A DNA stretch of 64,000 nt from CAVSWT01 sp963775245 (GCA_963775245.1 CAVZID010000012.1:310001-374000), one strand, 5' to 3'. Numbered from the stretch's first letter, positions 36,388 to 45,813 are shown. Numbers and translations are program-made. Notes: a model not told the origin generated them from the letters alone.

Positions 36388-38613
36388 ATGCAAGAACCAC
36401 AAGTGAATTTAGAATTAGCCAAAGATCACGGCTTAACAAATGAAGAGTTTGAAAGAGTAAAAAATATTTTAGGACGAATTCCAACTTTTACGGAACTTGG
36501 AATTTTCAGTGTGATGTGGAGCGAACATTGCAGCTATAAAAATTCAATTGCGTTATTAAAAACTTTACCTCGCTCCGGCGGAAGATTGCTGGTTGGAGCC
36601 GGTGAAGAAAATGCCGGGCTTGTTGATATCGGAGACGGACTTGCAGTCGCATTTAAAATTGAAAGCCATAATCATCCTTCTGCTGTTGAACCTTATCAAG
36701 GTGCAGCCACAGGAGTTGGCGGAATAATGAGAGATATATTTACTATGGGTGCACGTCCAATTGCTTCTTTAAATTCACTTCGATTCGGTTCTTTGGAAAA
36801 TGCACGCACAAGATTTTTATTTGATGGTGTAGTAAAAGGAATTGGTGATTACGGAAATTGTTTAGGTATTCCAACAGTAGCCGGAGAAGTTTATTTCGAC
36901 GAATCATATCAAGGCAATCCTTTGGTAAATGCAATGTCAGTTGGTATTGTTAATAAAGAACATGTTGCCAGTGCTGTTGCTAAAGGCGATGGAAATCCTG
37001 TAATGATTGTTGGTTCTTCAACCGGAAGAGATGGGATTCATGGAGCTACTTTTGCTTCCGAAGAAATTTCAGAAAAGTCTGAAGCAAAACGTCCTTCAGT
37101 TCAAGTGGGGGATCCTTTTACTGAAAAACTTTTACTCGAAGCTTCTCTTGAAATTGTAAAGAACGGCTGGCTGATTGGAATTCAAGATATGGGTGCAGCG
37201 GGAATAGCATGTTCAACAAGTGAGATGAGCGCAAAAGGGGAATCTGGTTTGAACATCAATTTAAGTAAAGTCCCTTTGCGCGAAAAAGGAATGACTGCTT
37301 ATGAAATTATGCTTTCCGAAAGTCAAGAAAGAATGCTTTGCTGTGTAAAGAAAGGTTATGAAGATAAAGTAAAAGAGGTTTTAACAAAGTGGGATTTGCA
37401 CTGCGAAATAATCGGCGAAGTTACAAACGATGGACTTCTACATATTAATTATGAAGGTAAAGAAAAAGCAGTAATTCCTTCTTATGAATTGGTTCTTGGC
37501 GGCGGTGCTCCTGTTTATAACCGTGAAACAAAAGAACCGGCTTACTTAAAAGAAACAAGAGTATTTGAATTTTCATCTTTAGCTGAGCCAAAGAATATTC
37601 AAGATACTTTTATTAAAATATTTTCTTCTCCAAATATAGCTTCAAAAAAATGGGTGTATGAACAATATGACTCAATGGTAAGGACTAATACTATTGTTGG
37701 TCCCGGCCCATCTGATTCAGCAGTTATTTTTCTTAAAGGAACAAATAAAGCTTTGGCAATGAAGACGGATTGCAATTCGCGATATGTTTATTTGAATCCG
37801 AAAGAAGGAGCTAAGATTGCAGTTGCAGAATCAGCAAGAAATATTGTTTGTTCCGGCGGAATTCCTTTAGCGATTACTAATTGCTTAAACTTCGGCAATC
37901 CGTACAAACCTGAAGTTTACTGGCAATTCAAAGAAGCAATTGAAGGAATGGGAGAAGCTTGCAGATTTTTTGATACTCCTGTTACCGGCGGCAATGTCAG
38001 CTTTTATAATGAATCACCAAATGTTGCGGTTTATCCAACACCCACTATTGGTATGGTAGGTTTGATTGAAGATGTTAAAAATGTTACAACTTCAAATTTC
38101 AAAAATGAAGGTGATTTAATTTATGTTTTAGGCGAAGATTTTGAAGAACTTGGCGGCAGTGAATATTTAAAAGTGGTTCATAATAAAGTAACAGGGGAAT
38201 CTCCAAAATTAAATTTAGAAATTGAAAAGAAGCTTCAAGATTCTTTATTAAAATTAATTGTTTTAAACTTAGTTAATTCTGCTCATGATATTTCCGAAGG
38301 TGGAATTGTATCTGCAATTGCTGAATGCTGCATTATGGACGAAAATAATTTTATTGGCGCGGATGTAAATATTCCAATTAAATCAAGAAAAGATTTTTCT
38401 CTTTTCTCTGAAAGTCAGTCCAGAATAATTGTTTCTATCAAACCGGAAAATAAAAATGAGTTTAAAAAAATTCTAAATGATTCAAAACAAATATTTACTT
38501 ATCTTGGAAGTACAGGTGGAAAAAATCTAAAAGTTAATGATGAAATAAATATCAGCTTAGATGAATTAGCAGAAAAGTATTACTTAACGATTCCAAGAAT
38601 TATGAATGATTAA
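36388..38613 (+). CDS. purL: Phosphoribosylformylglycinamidine synthase subunit PurL
   Basis: The fourth step of purine synthesis, turning FGAR into FGAM with glutamine nitrogen. At 741 aa this is the small PurL form that works with separate PurS and PurQ, neither of which is in the window. Motifs include FSVMWSEHCSYKNS, KIESHNHPSAVEPYQGAATG, DMGAAGIACSTSEMSAKGE and TGGNVSFYNE, with two AIR-synthase-like halves. The 3' end overlaps the YihY gene by eight bases. Confidence 0.97.
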   Translation: MQEPQVNLELAKDHGLTNEEFERVKNILGRIPTFTELGIFSVMWSEHCSYKNSIALLKTLPRSGGRLLVGAGEENAGLVDIGDGLAVAFKIESHNHPSAVEPYQGAATGVGGIMRDIFTMGARPIASLNSLRFGSLENARTRFLFDGVVKGIGDYGNCLGIPTVAGEVYFDESYQGNPLVNAMSVGIVNKEHVASAVAKGDGNPVMIVGSSTGRDGIHGATFASEEISEKSEAKRPSVQVGDPFTEKLLLEASLEIVKNGWLIGIQDMGAAGIACSTSEMSAKGESGLNINLSKVPLREKGMTAYEIMLSESQERMLCCVKKGYEDKVKEVLTKWDLHCEIIGEVTNDGLLHINYEGKEKAVIPSYELVLGGGAPVYNRETKEPAYLKETRVFEFSSLAEPKNIQDTFIKIFSSPNIASKKWVYEQYDSMVRTNTIVGPGPSDSAVIFLKGTNKALAMKTDCNSRYVYLNPKEGAKIAVAESARNIVCSGGIPLAITNCLNFGNPYKPEVYWQFKEAIEGMGEACRFFDTPVTGGNVSFYNESPNVAVYPTPTIGMVGLIEDVKNVTTSNFKNEGDLIYVLGEDFEELGGSEYLKVVHNKVTGESPKLNLEIEKKLQDSLLKLIVLNLVNSAHDISEGGIVSAIAECCIMDENNFIGADVNIPIKSRKDFSLFSESQSRIIVSIKPENKNEFKKILNDSKQIFTYLGSTGGKNLKVNDEINISLDELAEKYYLTIPRIMND

Positions 38614-39589
38614 TGCTAGAATCAATAAGATTAAAGAACAATTAAAAAACTCGGCTTTATATTTAGTCTTCAGAAAAGTTAGATTCTATCTTCATTTAAT
38701 TCCAACCTTTCGCAAAGTAAAAGAGTTTACCAAACATTATTTTGGCGGGCTTATCAGAATTATTGACGAAAACCATGTCTTCTTGCTTGGCGGCGGACTA
38801 GCGTTTTCTCTTTTCGTTTGTATTATACCATTTGTGCTTATAATCTTTTCTGTTCTTGGAAACATTCTTGATTCGGCAAACATGCAATCACAAATAAATC
38901 TTTTAATTGATACAATTATCCCTTATTACAAATATTCCGAGTTTGTAAAAAAAATAATATTTACCAGGATAAATGAAGTTATTCAATATAGAAATATTGC
39001 CGGACTTATAGGTGGTTTTGGGTTATTGATTGCCGCCAGTGGCTTATTCAGCAGTATGAGGACAATTTTAACGCGTATATATGGAACCGGTACAGATGTA
39101 AATGTGCTTTTAGGTAAGCTTAAAGATTTTGCTTTAGTGCTGATGGTAATATTGATTTTCTTTATAACCACTATTTTAATGCCTGTCCTTGAAGTTTTGA
39201 GGCAGTATGCAACTAAGTTTGATGTATTAAAATTTTTTGAGTCGGGTGTATTTGAACATTTTATTTTTACTCTCATATCTCTCAGTATAATATTTATTGT
39301 CTTTACAATTCTTTATTATTTCGTGCCCATTAAAAAATTGAGTAAGAAAGCAACCATGATAAGTGCACTCTGGGCAGCACTCTTGTGGGAAACTGCAAAA
39401 CAGCTTTTTGGGTTTTATCTTTATAACTATTCTGCATTTGGGAAAATCTACGGAACGTATGCCTTAATTATTGTGGTTGCGTTTTGGATATATTATTCGT
39501 CCATAGTATTTATAATTGGAGCCGGAATCGGAAGGTTATATCAGGATAGAAAATATGCAAAACTTAGTGAAGCTGAAATAATAAATTAA
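38606..39589 (+). CDS. YihY/virulence factor BrkB family membrane protein
   Basis: A 327-aa inner-membrane protein with about six helices. The pattern GGGLAFSLFVCIIPFVLIIFS, the central GGFGLLIAASGLFSSMRTIL, and ALWAALLWETAKQLFGFYLYNYSAFGKIYGTYALII are typical of the YihY family, once mislabelled RNase BN. Function is not established. The start codon lies within the last codons of purL. Confidence 0.9.
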   Translation: MINARINKIKEQLKNSALYLVFRKVRFYLHLIPTFRKVKEFTKHYFGGLIRIIDENHVFLLGGGLAFSLFVCIIPFVLIIFSVLGNILDSANMQSQINLLIDTIIPYYKYSEFVKKIIFTRINEVIQYRNIAGLIGGFGLLIAASGLFSSMRTILTRIYGTGTDVNVLLGKLKDFALVLMVILIFFITTILMPVLEVLRQYATKFDVLKFFESGVFEHFIFTLISLSIIFIVFTILYYFVPIKKLSKKATMISALWAALLWETAKQLFGFYLYNYSAFGKIYGTYALIIVVAFWIYYSSIVFIIGAGIGRLYQDRKYAKLSEAEIIN

Positions 39590-39645
39590 AATTTCTTTTA
39601 AGCCAATTTTAAGAAACTGTTTAGAATGTTTTAAAAGTGTAAATC

Positions 39646-39653
39646 TATCTTTG
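39646..39653 (+). promoter_or_regulatory. Candidate -7 element (TATCTTTG) before DUF2231 gene
   Basis: A TAnnTTTG match 27 bases before the start codon; AAGGAG follows as ribosome-binding site. Confidence 0.5.
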
Positions 39654-39680
39654 TAAGAAACATTTTAAGGAGATACAAAA

Positions 39681-40166
39681 ATGATAGACACTACCCACAT
39701 ACATCCGATGATAGTTCATTTTCCGATTGCATTATTAATTGTTGGTTTCTTATTTGATTTAATCGGTACGTTCGTTAAAAAGGATTTTTTTAGCAAAGCA
39801 GGTTTTTATTTATTAATTTTGGGAACTTTGGGAGTAATTGCAGCATACTTTTCCGGGGATCTGGCAGGCGACGGAATTTCAGAAGTTGGAGCTTTAAAGC
39901 AAGCATTGGAAACTCATGAATCAGCAGCAATGTTATCTTTATGGATTATGGTCGTTGCTTCTGTAGTCCGGATTGGTTTTGTAGCATTTAAAAAATATTC
40001 CGGAGCTTATAAATGGATTGCATTAGCCTTATTTTTTATTGGCGTACTTTCAATTGCAAGAACCGGGTATTATGGCGGAGAATTAGTTTTCAAACATGCG
40101 GCAGGTGTTCAATTAAATTTAGGAATGGATTTTAATTCAAATAATAATTTAGAAAACGAGGATTAA
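39681..40166 (+). CDS. DUF2231 membrane protein
   Basis: A 161-aa protein with four predicted membrane helices. THIHPMIVHFPIALLIVGFLFDLIG and LGTLGVIAAYFSGDLAGDG are the DUF2231 signatures, the histidines near the first helix suggesting metal or haem binding in some relatives. It lies eight bases before a two-component system and appears to be cotranscribed with it. Confidence 0.87.
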   Translation: MIDTTHIHPMIVHFPIALLIVGFLFDLIGTFVKKDFFSKAGFYLLILGTLGVIAAYFSGDLAGDGISEVGALKQALETHESAAMLSLWIMVVASVVRIGFVAFKKYSGAYKWIALALFFIGVLSIARTGYYGGELVFKHAAGVQLNLGMDFNSNNNLENED

Positions 40167-40174
40167 CTCACTAC

Positions 40175-40843
40175 ATGCGTTTATTAGTTGTAGAAGACGA
40201 AATTGGCATAGCTAATTTTATTAAAGACGGATTAGAAGAAGAATCTTTTGCAGTCGATGTTGCAGACAACGGTAATTCCGGTTTAAGGCTTGCAGTTGTT
40301 AATGATTATGATTTAATCTTATTGGATTGGATGGTTCCGGGCATCAGTGGAATTGAAGTTTGCAGGCAAATTAGAAACACAAATAAATCAGTTCCTATTA
40401 TATTTTTAACTGCAAAAGATACTGTTCAAGACACTGTGTTCGGTTTAGAAGCCGGAGCAAATGATTACATCAAAAAGCCGTTTGAATTTGAAGAGCTGCT
40501 CGCTCGTATTAGAGTTCAATTAAGAACTAAGGAGGGCGAGCAGTCCGTTTTAACTTTTAATGATATTAAATTAGACCTTAATACTCACCAGGTTATTAAA
40601 GATTCGAATGAAATAACTTTAACCCAAAAAGAATTTTCACTGCTCGAATTTCTAATTAGAAATAAAAATAAAGTCTGCACCAGAACAAGAATAATTGAAC
40701 ATGTGTGGGATATTCATTTTGATGCGGACACTTCTGTTATTGATGTTTATATAAATTTCCTTCGCAAGAAATTGGACACTGGAAACGAGAAGAGTTTTAT
40801 TCAAACCGTAAGAGGTGTGGGCTACATAATTAAAGAAGAATGA
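40175..40843 (+). CDS. OmpR-family response regulator
   Basis: A 222-aa regulator with an N-terminal receiver domain and C-terminal winged helix. The acidic pair is in VVEDE, the phospho-accepting aspartate is residue 51 in LILLDWMVPG, and FLTAKD and YIKKPFEFEELLAR complete the site. The DNA-binding domain has LTQKEFSLLEFLIRN and IDVYINFLRKKLD. It overlaps the kinase gene by four bases (ATGA). Form and partner resemble CusR/CopR-type systems, but the signal is unknown. Confidence 0.95.
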   Translation: MRLLVVEDEIGIANFIKDGLEEESFAVDVADNGNSGLRLAVVNDYDLILLDWMVPGISGIEVCRQIRNTNKSVPIIFLTAKDTVQDTVFGLEAGANDYIKKPFEFEELLARIRVQLRTKEGEQSVLTFNDIKLDLNTHQVIKDSNEITLTQKEFSLLEFLIRNKNKVCTRTRIIEHVWDIHFDADTSVIDVYINFLRKKLDTGNEKSFIQTVRGVGYIIKEE

Positions 40844-42237
40844 ATACACTTAGCTTAAGAAATAGGATTTCATTTTATTATTTAGCAGCTACCGCTGTTC
40901 TAATTCTTATTCTCTTTTTAACAATTTATTATGTTGTACACAAAACAGTTTATACTCATCTCGATGGCGATATAGATGCTGAGGCAAGTGAAGTATTTAA
41001 CAGTATAGTAATTCTAAATGATAAATTCTTATTTGCAAATCCTTTTGAATGGACTGAGAAGGAACACAGCCAGATTGAAGTCAACCCAACTTTTGTTCAA
41101 GTAACTGATTCAGTTGGAAATATAATTAAGAAGACAGGCAACCTTCTTGATATAAAATTGAAAGTGGATTTAAATTTAAAAACAAAATCCTATTTTAATA
41201 CTGAACTTTCAAATCAGCCAACCAGGCAGCTTCAAATGCCGATTCAAAACCCTAATGGAAAAATTCTTGGGTACTTAATTGTTTCAATTCCACTTGAAGA
41301 ATCTGCGGTTGTTTTGGACAACCTAAAAATAGTTCTTTTTATTGCTTATCCTTTTGTTCTGTTCGTTTTGTTTTTTATAACAAGATTCTTTGCCGGTAAA
41401 AGCATCCAGCCAATTAACCAAGTTATTTCAATTGCAGAAAGAATTACAAAAGAAAACTTAAATGAACGCATCAAGCTTCCGCCTCATAAAGATGAATTAT
41501 ATAAACTAACTTCAACAATAAATAATCTTTTAGACAGGCTTGAAGATGCCGTGCTTCGTGAAAAGCAGTTTACTGCAGATGCATCACATGAATTAAGAAC
41601 CCCGCTTGCCGTAATTAAAGGAACGTTGGAAGTATTAATTAGAAAACCAAGAGAAGTGGAACAGTATGAAAATAAAGTATCATATTGTATTAATGAAGTT
41701 AACCGGATGTCTTCTTTAATAGATCAATTGTTAATGCTGGCGCGTTATGAAAGCGGTAAGATTGTCCCAAAAGTCGTTGAATGTAATTTGAACATGAAAA
41801 TTAATCCTGTATTAAAACGGCTTCAAAACCAAATTGAACAGAAAAACATTTCAGTAAAAATAAAAGCAGAAAATGATAACGTTTTAGTTAAAGCTGACCC
41901 TGAATTGATGGATATAATTTTTGAAAATATTATTTCAAATTCTATAAAATATTCTGAGCTGAATTCTAATATTGAAATTAAAATTGATAAGAATAATTCA
42001 TCAATATTTTGTTCAATTCAAGATGAAGGAGTAGGAATGACTGACGAACAGACTGCCAAAATATTTGATCGATTCTATCGAGCTGATGAATCAAGAAACT
42101 CAAAGATAATGGGGAATGGACTTGGTTTAGCTATTGTAAAAAAACTCTCCGATCTTCAAAACATAAAGCTGGAAATAAAAAGTCAACCAGAAAAGGGAAC
42201 AACAGTATTTATTTACTTCCCAACTGAAGAAAGTTAA
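40840..42237 (+). CDS. Membrane sensor histidine kinase
   Basis: A 465-aa kinase with two membrane helices (about 11-33 and 163-182) flanking a periplasmic sensor of about 130 residues. A HAMP-like linker and the dimerisation box ADASHELRTPLAVIKG (His250) follow. The ATPase domain has NIISNSIKYSEL (N box), DEGVGM (G1), FDRFYRADESR (F box) and GNGLGLAIVKKL (G2). It pairs with the overlapping upstream response regulator. A palindromic repeat follows the stop. Confidence 0.95.
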   Translation: MNTLSLRNRISFYYLAATAVLILILFLTIYYVVHKTVYTHLDGDIDAEASEVFNSIVILNDKFLFANPFEWTEKEHSQIEVNPTFVQVTDSVGNIIKKTGNLLDIKLKVDLNLKTKSYFNTELSNQPTRQLQMPIQNPNGKILGYLIVSIPLEESAVVLDNLKIVLFIAYPFVLFVLFFITRFFAGKSIQPINQVISIAERITKENLNERIKLPPHKDELYKLTSTINNLLDRLEDAVLREKQFTADASHELRTPLAVIKGTLEVLIRKPREVEQYENKVSYCINEVNRMSSLIDQLLMLARYESGKIVPKVVECNLNMKINPVLKRLQNQIEQKNISVKIKAENDNVLVKADPELMDIIFENIISNSIKYSELNSNIEIKIDKNNSSIFCSIQDEGVGMTDEQTAKIFDRFYRADESRNSKIMGNGLGLAIVKKLSDLQNIKLEIKSQPEKGTTVFIYFPTEES

Positions 42238-42254
42238 ATATTTTAAATATTTAT

Positions 42255-42333
42255 TGTCATTTCGAACGAGTCTTCGAGAGAGAAATCTTTAACTTTTGAT
42301 CAAGATGGATTTCTCCCTTTGGTCGAAATGACA
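42255..42333. repeat. GTCATTTCGA palindromic element, copy 3
   Basis: A 79-bp element bounded by TGTCATTTCGA and TCGAAATGACA, with GAGAAATCTTT and GATTTCTC inside; same family as 8855 and 31826. It lies 17 bases after the histidine kinase stop. Confidence 0.88.
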
Positions 42334-42451
42334 TTGTCCTTTTATGTCAAAGTTTTAATGCTAACATATTATACCTAATATTTATTTCAATTGGAGTTAA
42401 ATTTTAATCAATTTTTAAGAAATGTTTAAAGTTCATTTTAGACTTCAAATG

Positions 42452-42459
42452 TAACTTTG
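42452..42459 (+). promoter_or_regulatory. Candidate -7 element (TAACTTTG) before rubrerythrin gene
   Basis: A TAnnTTTG match 38 bases before the start codon. Confidence 0.5.
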
Positions 42460-42497
42460 ATGAGTAAATTTTAACAATCAATTAAAAGGAGTCAAAG

Positions 42498-43127
42498 ATG
42501 AAAATAAAAACATTACTCGTCATGCTGTTGACATTATCAATAGCCGGTTCAATGAGCTTCGCAAAAAATCCTACTAAAGCAGAGTTAGTAACAATAGATA
42601 ATTTAAAAGATGCATTAACCGGTGAAACTACTGCCAGTGCCAAGTATTTGGCTTATTCTAAAAAAGCAAAAGCAGATGGTTTTAACAAAATTGCATTATT
42701 ATTTGAGGCAGCTTCGAAATCTGAAAAAGTTCATGCAAACAATCATAGAGCAGTGCTTGAGCAGTTAGATGTCAAAGTCGGTAAAATTGAACCAAAGTTT
42801 GAAATAAAATCAACAAAAGAAAATTTGGAAGATGCTATCAATGGTGAATCATATGAAGTTGCGACAATGTATCCTGAATTTCTTAAGAATGCTCAAGACG
42901 GTAAGGTGACTTTAGCTTTAATTTCATTTAATTATGCTTTTCAGACAGAAAAGAAACATAAAGTGATGTATAAGAATGCACTTGAAAAATTAAATGACAA
43001 TCAAGAAAACTCTCTTTCATCGCTTTACATGGTTTGTACAACCTGCGGTAATACTTATGATGGTGAAGCACCACAGCGATGTGGAATTTCTATGACTCCA
43101 AGAGAAAGATTTATTACAATTCAGTAG
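42498..43127 (+). CDS. Exported rubrerythrin-family protein with partial rubredoxin tail
   Basis: A 209-aa protein with signal peptide MKIKTLLVMLLTLSIAGSMSFA, so a periplasmic di-iron protein, unlike the usual cytoplasmic rubrerythrins. The ferritin-like domain has DALTGETTASAKYLAYSKKA, a di-iron ExxH-like SEKVHANNHR, and FQTEKKHKVMYKNAL. The C-terminal rubredoxin-like tail keeps CTTCG and one further cysteine in QRCGIS, but the fourth iron ligand is replaced (family: CPxC). Peroxide or nitric oxide defence is inferred. AAGGAG precedes the start. Confidence 0.86.
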   Translation: MKIKTLLVMLLTLSIAGSMSFAKNPTKAELVTIDNLKDALTGETTASAKYLAYSKKAKADGFNKIALLFEAASKSEKVHANNHRAVLEQLDVKVGKIEPKFEIKSTKENLEDAINGESYEVATMYPEFLKNAQDGKVTLALISFNYAFQTEKKHKVMYKNALEKLNDNQENSLSSLYMVCTTCGNTYDGEAPQRCGISMTPRERFITIQ

Positions 43128-43146
43128 ATCCCCTTCATGTTCATGT

Positions 43147-43176
43147 AAAGCCTGCCTAAATTTTTAGGCGGGCTTT
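43147..43176 (+). terminator. Rho-independent terminator after rubrerythrin gene
   Basis: AAAGCCTGCCTAAA and TTTAGGCGGGCTTT form a 14-bp stem with one wobble position and a short T loop, 20 bases after the stop codon. Confidence 0.82.
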
Positions 43177-43282
43177 CTGTTATCTTTTAGTAATTAGATT
43201 CATTTTTAAGGAGACATTATAAATTTGACATGTAAATTATTTCTTCATATATTTAATCAGACAAAATAATCTGATTATAGAA

Positions 43283-43717
43283 ATGACAGTAATATTTTCT
43301 AAAAAGTGTGAATACGGATTGCAAGCGGTACTTTACTTAGCTGCTAAAAAGAATGAAAGCGAAGTTGTGCCGGTTGATGAGATTGCAAAAAAGCTTGGAA
43401 TCCCAAAAGAATTTGTTTCAAAGATTCTACAAAGCTTAACTGAAAGCGGAATTGTTTATTCCAAAAAAGGGAAGTCCGGCGGATTTGCTCTTGCTAAAAA
43501 TCCTGCTCAAGTTAGATTAATTGATATTGTTGGAGCCATTGACGGTCTTGATATTTTTAATAGCTGCGTGCTCGGCTTCCCGGAATGTTCGCCTGATCAT
43601 CCATGCCCGCTTCATTCAAAATGGGGAGAGCTAAGAACTAAAGCATATAATATGTTAAATGATGAAACTTTAGATCAACTGAAAGATAAAACTTTAAATA
43701 AGGTAAACAGCCTTTAA
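43283..43717 (+). CDS. Rrf2 family transcriptional regulator (NsrR/IscR-like)
   Basis: A 144-aa regulator with an N-terminal winged helix (FSKKCEYGLQAVLYLAAKK, VDEIAKKLGIPKEFVSKILQSL, SKKGKSGGFALAKNP). The cysteine cluster motif C-x7-C-x5-C appears in NSCVLGFPECSPDHPCPLH, consistent with an Fe-S sensor of nitric oxide, iron or redox state. It lies 50 bases before a NapH-like gene, with a Ric gene beyond, which favours an NsrR-like role in nitrosative stress. Confidence 0.9.
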   Translation: MTVIFSKKCEYGLQAVLYLAAKKNESEVVPVDEIAKKLGIPKEFVSKILQSLTESGIVYSKKGKSGGFALAKNPAQVRLIDIVGAIDGLDIFNSCVLGFPECSPDHPCPLHSKWGELRTKAYNMLNDETLDQLKDKTLNKVNSL

Positions 43718-43767
43718 TATTTTCTAAACATTTTTTTTATACATAAATAAGATAAAAGACTCCGATT

Positions 43768-44883
43768 ATGAATACCGATGTAATTGAAACAGCCGCAAAA
43801 AGAACAAAGAAAAAAATTATTAGGAACACTGAAAAACCTATTCAGAAAATAAGATTTATCATTCAATCTTTATTTGCGTTATTATGTATTTGGATTGGAG
43901 TTCAATTTTATTTCTTCGCAAAATATTTAAGCAGTGGGGGAGCAGCGCAATTTGTCAGCCGGCCACCGGGAGTGGATGGGTTTCTTCCAATCAGTTCGCT
44001 GATGAGCTTTTATTTATTCCTAAAAACCGGACAAGTGCATCATGCTCATCCGGCAGGAATGTTTATCTTTCTTGCAATTGTTTTGATGTCTTTAGTTTTT
44101 GGAAAATCATTTTGCAGCTGGTTCTGCCCGGTTGGTTTTATTTCCGAATTAGTTGGGGACTTCGGGCAAAAAATATTTAAGAAAAAATTAAAGCTTCCCA
44201 AATGGCTGGATTATCCTCTCCGCAGCCTAAAATATTTACTGCTTGGATTTTTATTCTACACGGTTTTCTTTTTGATGTCTGACATGGCACTAAAAGCATT
44301 TCTTGACAGTCCCTATAATCAAGTTGCGGATTTAAAGATGTATAATTTCTTTGCTGATCTTTCAAGAACCGCTGTAATAATCTTGTCTGTTTTGTTTGTA
44401 CTTTCAATTTTCATACGCGGATTTTGGTGCCGGTATCTCTGTCCTTATGGTGCACTTCTCGGTATTTTCAATTTTTTAAGCCCGAACAAAATAAAAAGAA
44501 ATTCTGTAAGCTGTATTGATTGCGGATTATGTGCAAAAGCTTGTCCGTCAAATATAAAAGTTGATAAAGTAAAAACAGTTTATTCTGATGAATGCACAAC
44601 CTGTTTAAGCTGCGTAGATGCTTGTCCTGTTGCGGATACATTAAATCTTACATCCATGCTGCCGAAGAAGAAAAAGATCTCGAAAAAATTAGTTGCAATA
44701 GCTGTAGTTGTAATTTTCATGGCTGTTACGGGTATCGGAATGCTTACCGGACATTGGGATAATAATATTTCTAAAAAAGAATATTTAATTCATTACAGAA
44801 TGATGAATTCATACGGGCATCCTGAAGGGACAACTGCAGTAAAAGAATTAAATAAAGAATCTGCAGTGCAAGGGAAGCAGTGA
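43768..44883 (+). CDS. Polytopic 4Fe-4S membrane protein (NapH/NosR/CcoG-related)
   Basis: A 371-aa inner-membrane electron-transfer protein with about five helices. Two CxxxCP motifs sit at membrane edges (FCSWFCPVGF and WCRYLCPYGAL), as in NapH, NosR C-terminal parts and CcoG. Two ferredoxin-type [4Fe-4S] motifs follow in CIDCGLCAKACP and CTTCLSCVDACP. It probably moves electrons from quinol or across the membrane. Lying between an Rrf2 regulator and ric, it may feed a nitrogen-oxide or repair pathway; the partner is not visible. Confidence 0.88.
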   Translation: MNTDVIETAAKRTKKKIIRNTEKPIQKIRFIIQSLFALLCIWIGVQFYFFAKYLSSGGAAQFVSRPPGVDGFLPISSLMSFYLFLKTGQVHHAHPAGMFIFLAIVLMSLVFGKSFCSWFCPVGFISELVGDFGQKIFKKKLKLPKWLDYPLRSLKYLLLGFLFYTVFFLMSDMALKAFLDSPYNQVADLKMYNFFADLSRTAVIILSVLFVLSIFIRGFWCRYLCPYGALLGIFNFLSPNKIKRNSVSCIDCGLCAKACPSNIKVDKVKTVYSDECTTCLSCVDACPVADTLNLTSMLPKKKKISKKLVAIAVVVIFMAVTGIGMLTGHWDNNISKKEYLIHYRMMNSYGHPEGTTAVKELNKESAVQGKQ

Positions 44884-44891
44884 GTGTTTTA

Positions 44892-44957
44892 GTCATGCTG
44901 AATTTATTTCAGCATCTTAAGGTAAACAGCAGATTCCGAAACAAGTTCGGAATGACA
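44892..44957. repeat. GTCAT...ATGAC palindromic element with two hairpins
   Basis: TGCTGAA-tttat-TTCAGCA (44896-44914) and ATTCCGAA-acaag-TTCGGAAT (44933-44953) are enclosed by GTCAT and ATGAC ends. The ends match the GTCATTTCGA family, but the inner sequence is different. It lies between the NapH-like gene and ric. Confidence 0.7.
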
Positions 44958-44989
44958 CGATTTTAACTAAACATAAAAGGAGTAAAAAA

Positions 44990-45731
44990 ATGAAAGAAGA
45001 AACATTAACCGAAAATTATATCAGACATAACATTGTCGCAGATCGTTAAAGATAATTTTCGAGCAGCAGCAGTATTTGAAAAATACGGATTGGATTTTTG
45101 CTGCCGTGGTAACAAACCAATAGCTCAAGCTTGTGAAGAGAAGGGAATAGAAAGTTCTGCAATAATAGATGAGCTTAATACCTTAAATACAAATTCCAAT
45201 GTTGATGATAATAAATATGATGATTGGGATGTAGATTTTCTAACTGATTACATAATAAATAATCATCATGCTTACGTTAGAAAAATGACTCCTATTTTAG
45301 CAGCACGTACTCAAAAAGTTGCTTCTGTCCACAGTGAAAATCATAAAGAAGTTATTGAAATTGGACATAAATTTTCCGCGGTTTACAAAGACTTAAAAAT
45401 GCACATGATGAAAGAAGAAGAAATATTATTCCCTTACATAAAAAAATTAGCAAAGGCAAAAAAGTCAGGCTCAAAAGCTGAAATGCCGTTTTTCGGGACA
45501 GCAAAAAATCCAATTAAAATGATGATAGCCGAACATGAAGCTGCCGGTGATGAATTGTATGATATTAGAAATCTTTCAAATAATTATACTCCTCCTGCCG
45601 ATGCATGCAATACATTTAAAGTTACTTTTCAAGAATTAAAAGATTTTGAAGAAGACTTGCATAAGCATGTTCATCTTGAAAATAATATTTTATTTCCAAA
45701 AGTAATTGCTTTAGAAGAAGAGTTGTTGTAA
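44990..45731 (+). pseudogene. ric: Iron-sulfur cluster repair di-iron protein (Ric/ScdA/YtfE), frameshifted near the 5' end
   Basis: The natural start appears to be the ATG at 44990 behind AAGGAG. It encodes MKEETLTENYIRH, then one extra A (45029-45030) throws the frame into a stop at 45047. In the next frame LSQIVKDNFRAAAVFEKYGLDFCCRGNKP (the ScdA_N domain) continues through the hemerythrin-like domain with all expected histidines (NHHAYVRKM, HMMKEEEILFPYI, EHEAAGDEL, HKHVHLENN). Ric restores nitrosated or oxidised Fe-S clusters. The body could still be translated from TTG at 45033, so loss of function is not certain. A second, truncated copy lies at 46540. Confidence 0.85.
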
Positions 45732-45813
45732 AAGTTTAATTCATCGGTTTACAATGAAGTTCACGAACCATTTTGTGACCTTGTGATTAAAATAGTGGGC
45801 GCTATAGCTATAT

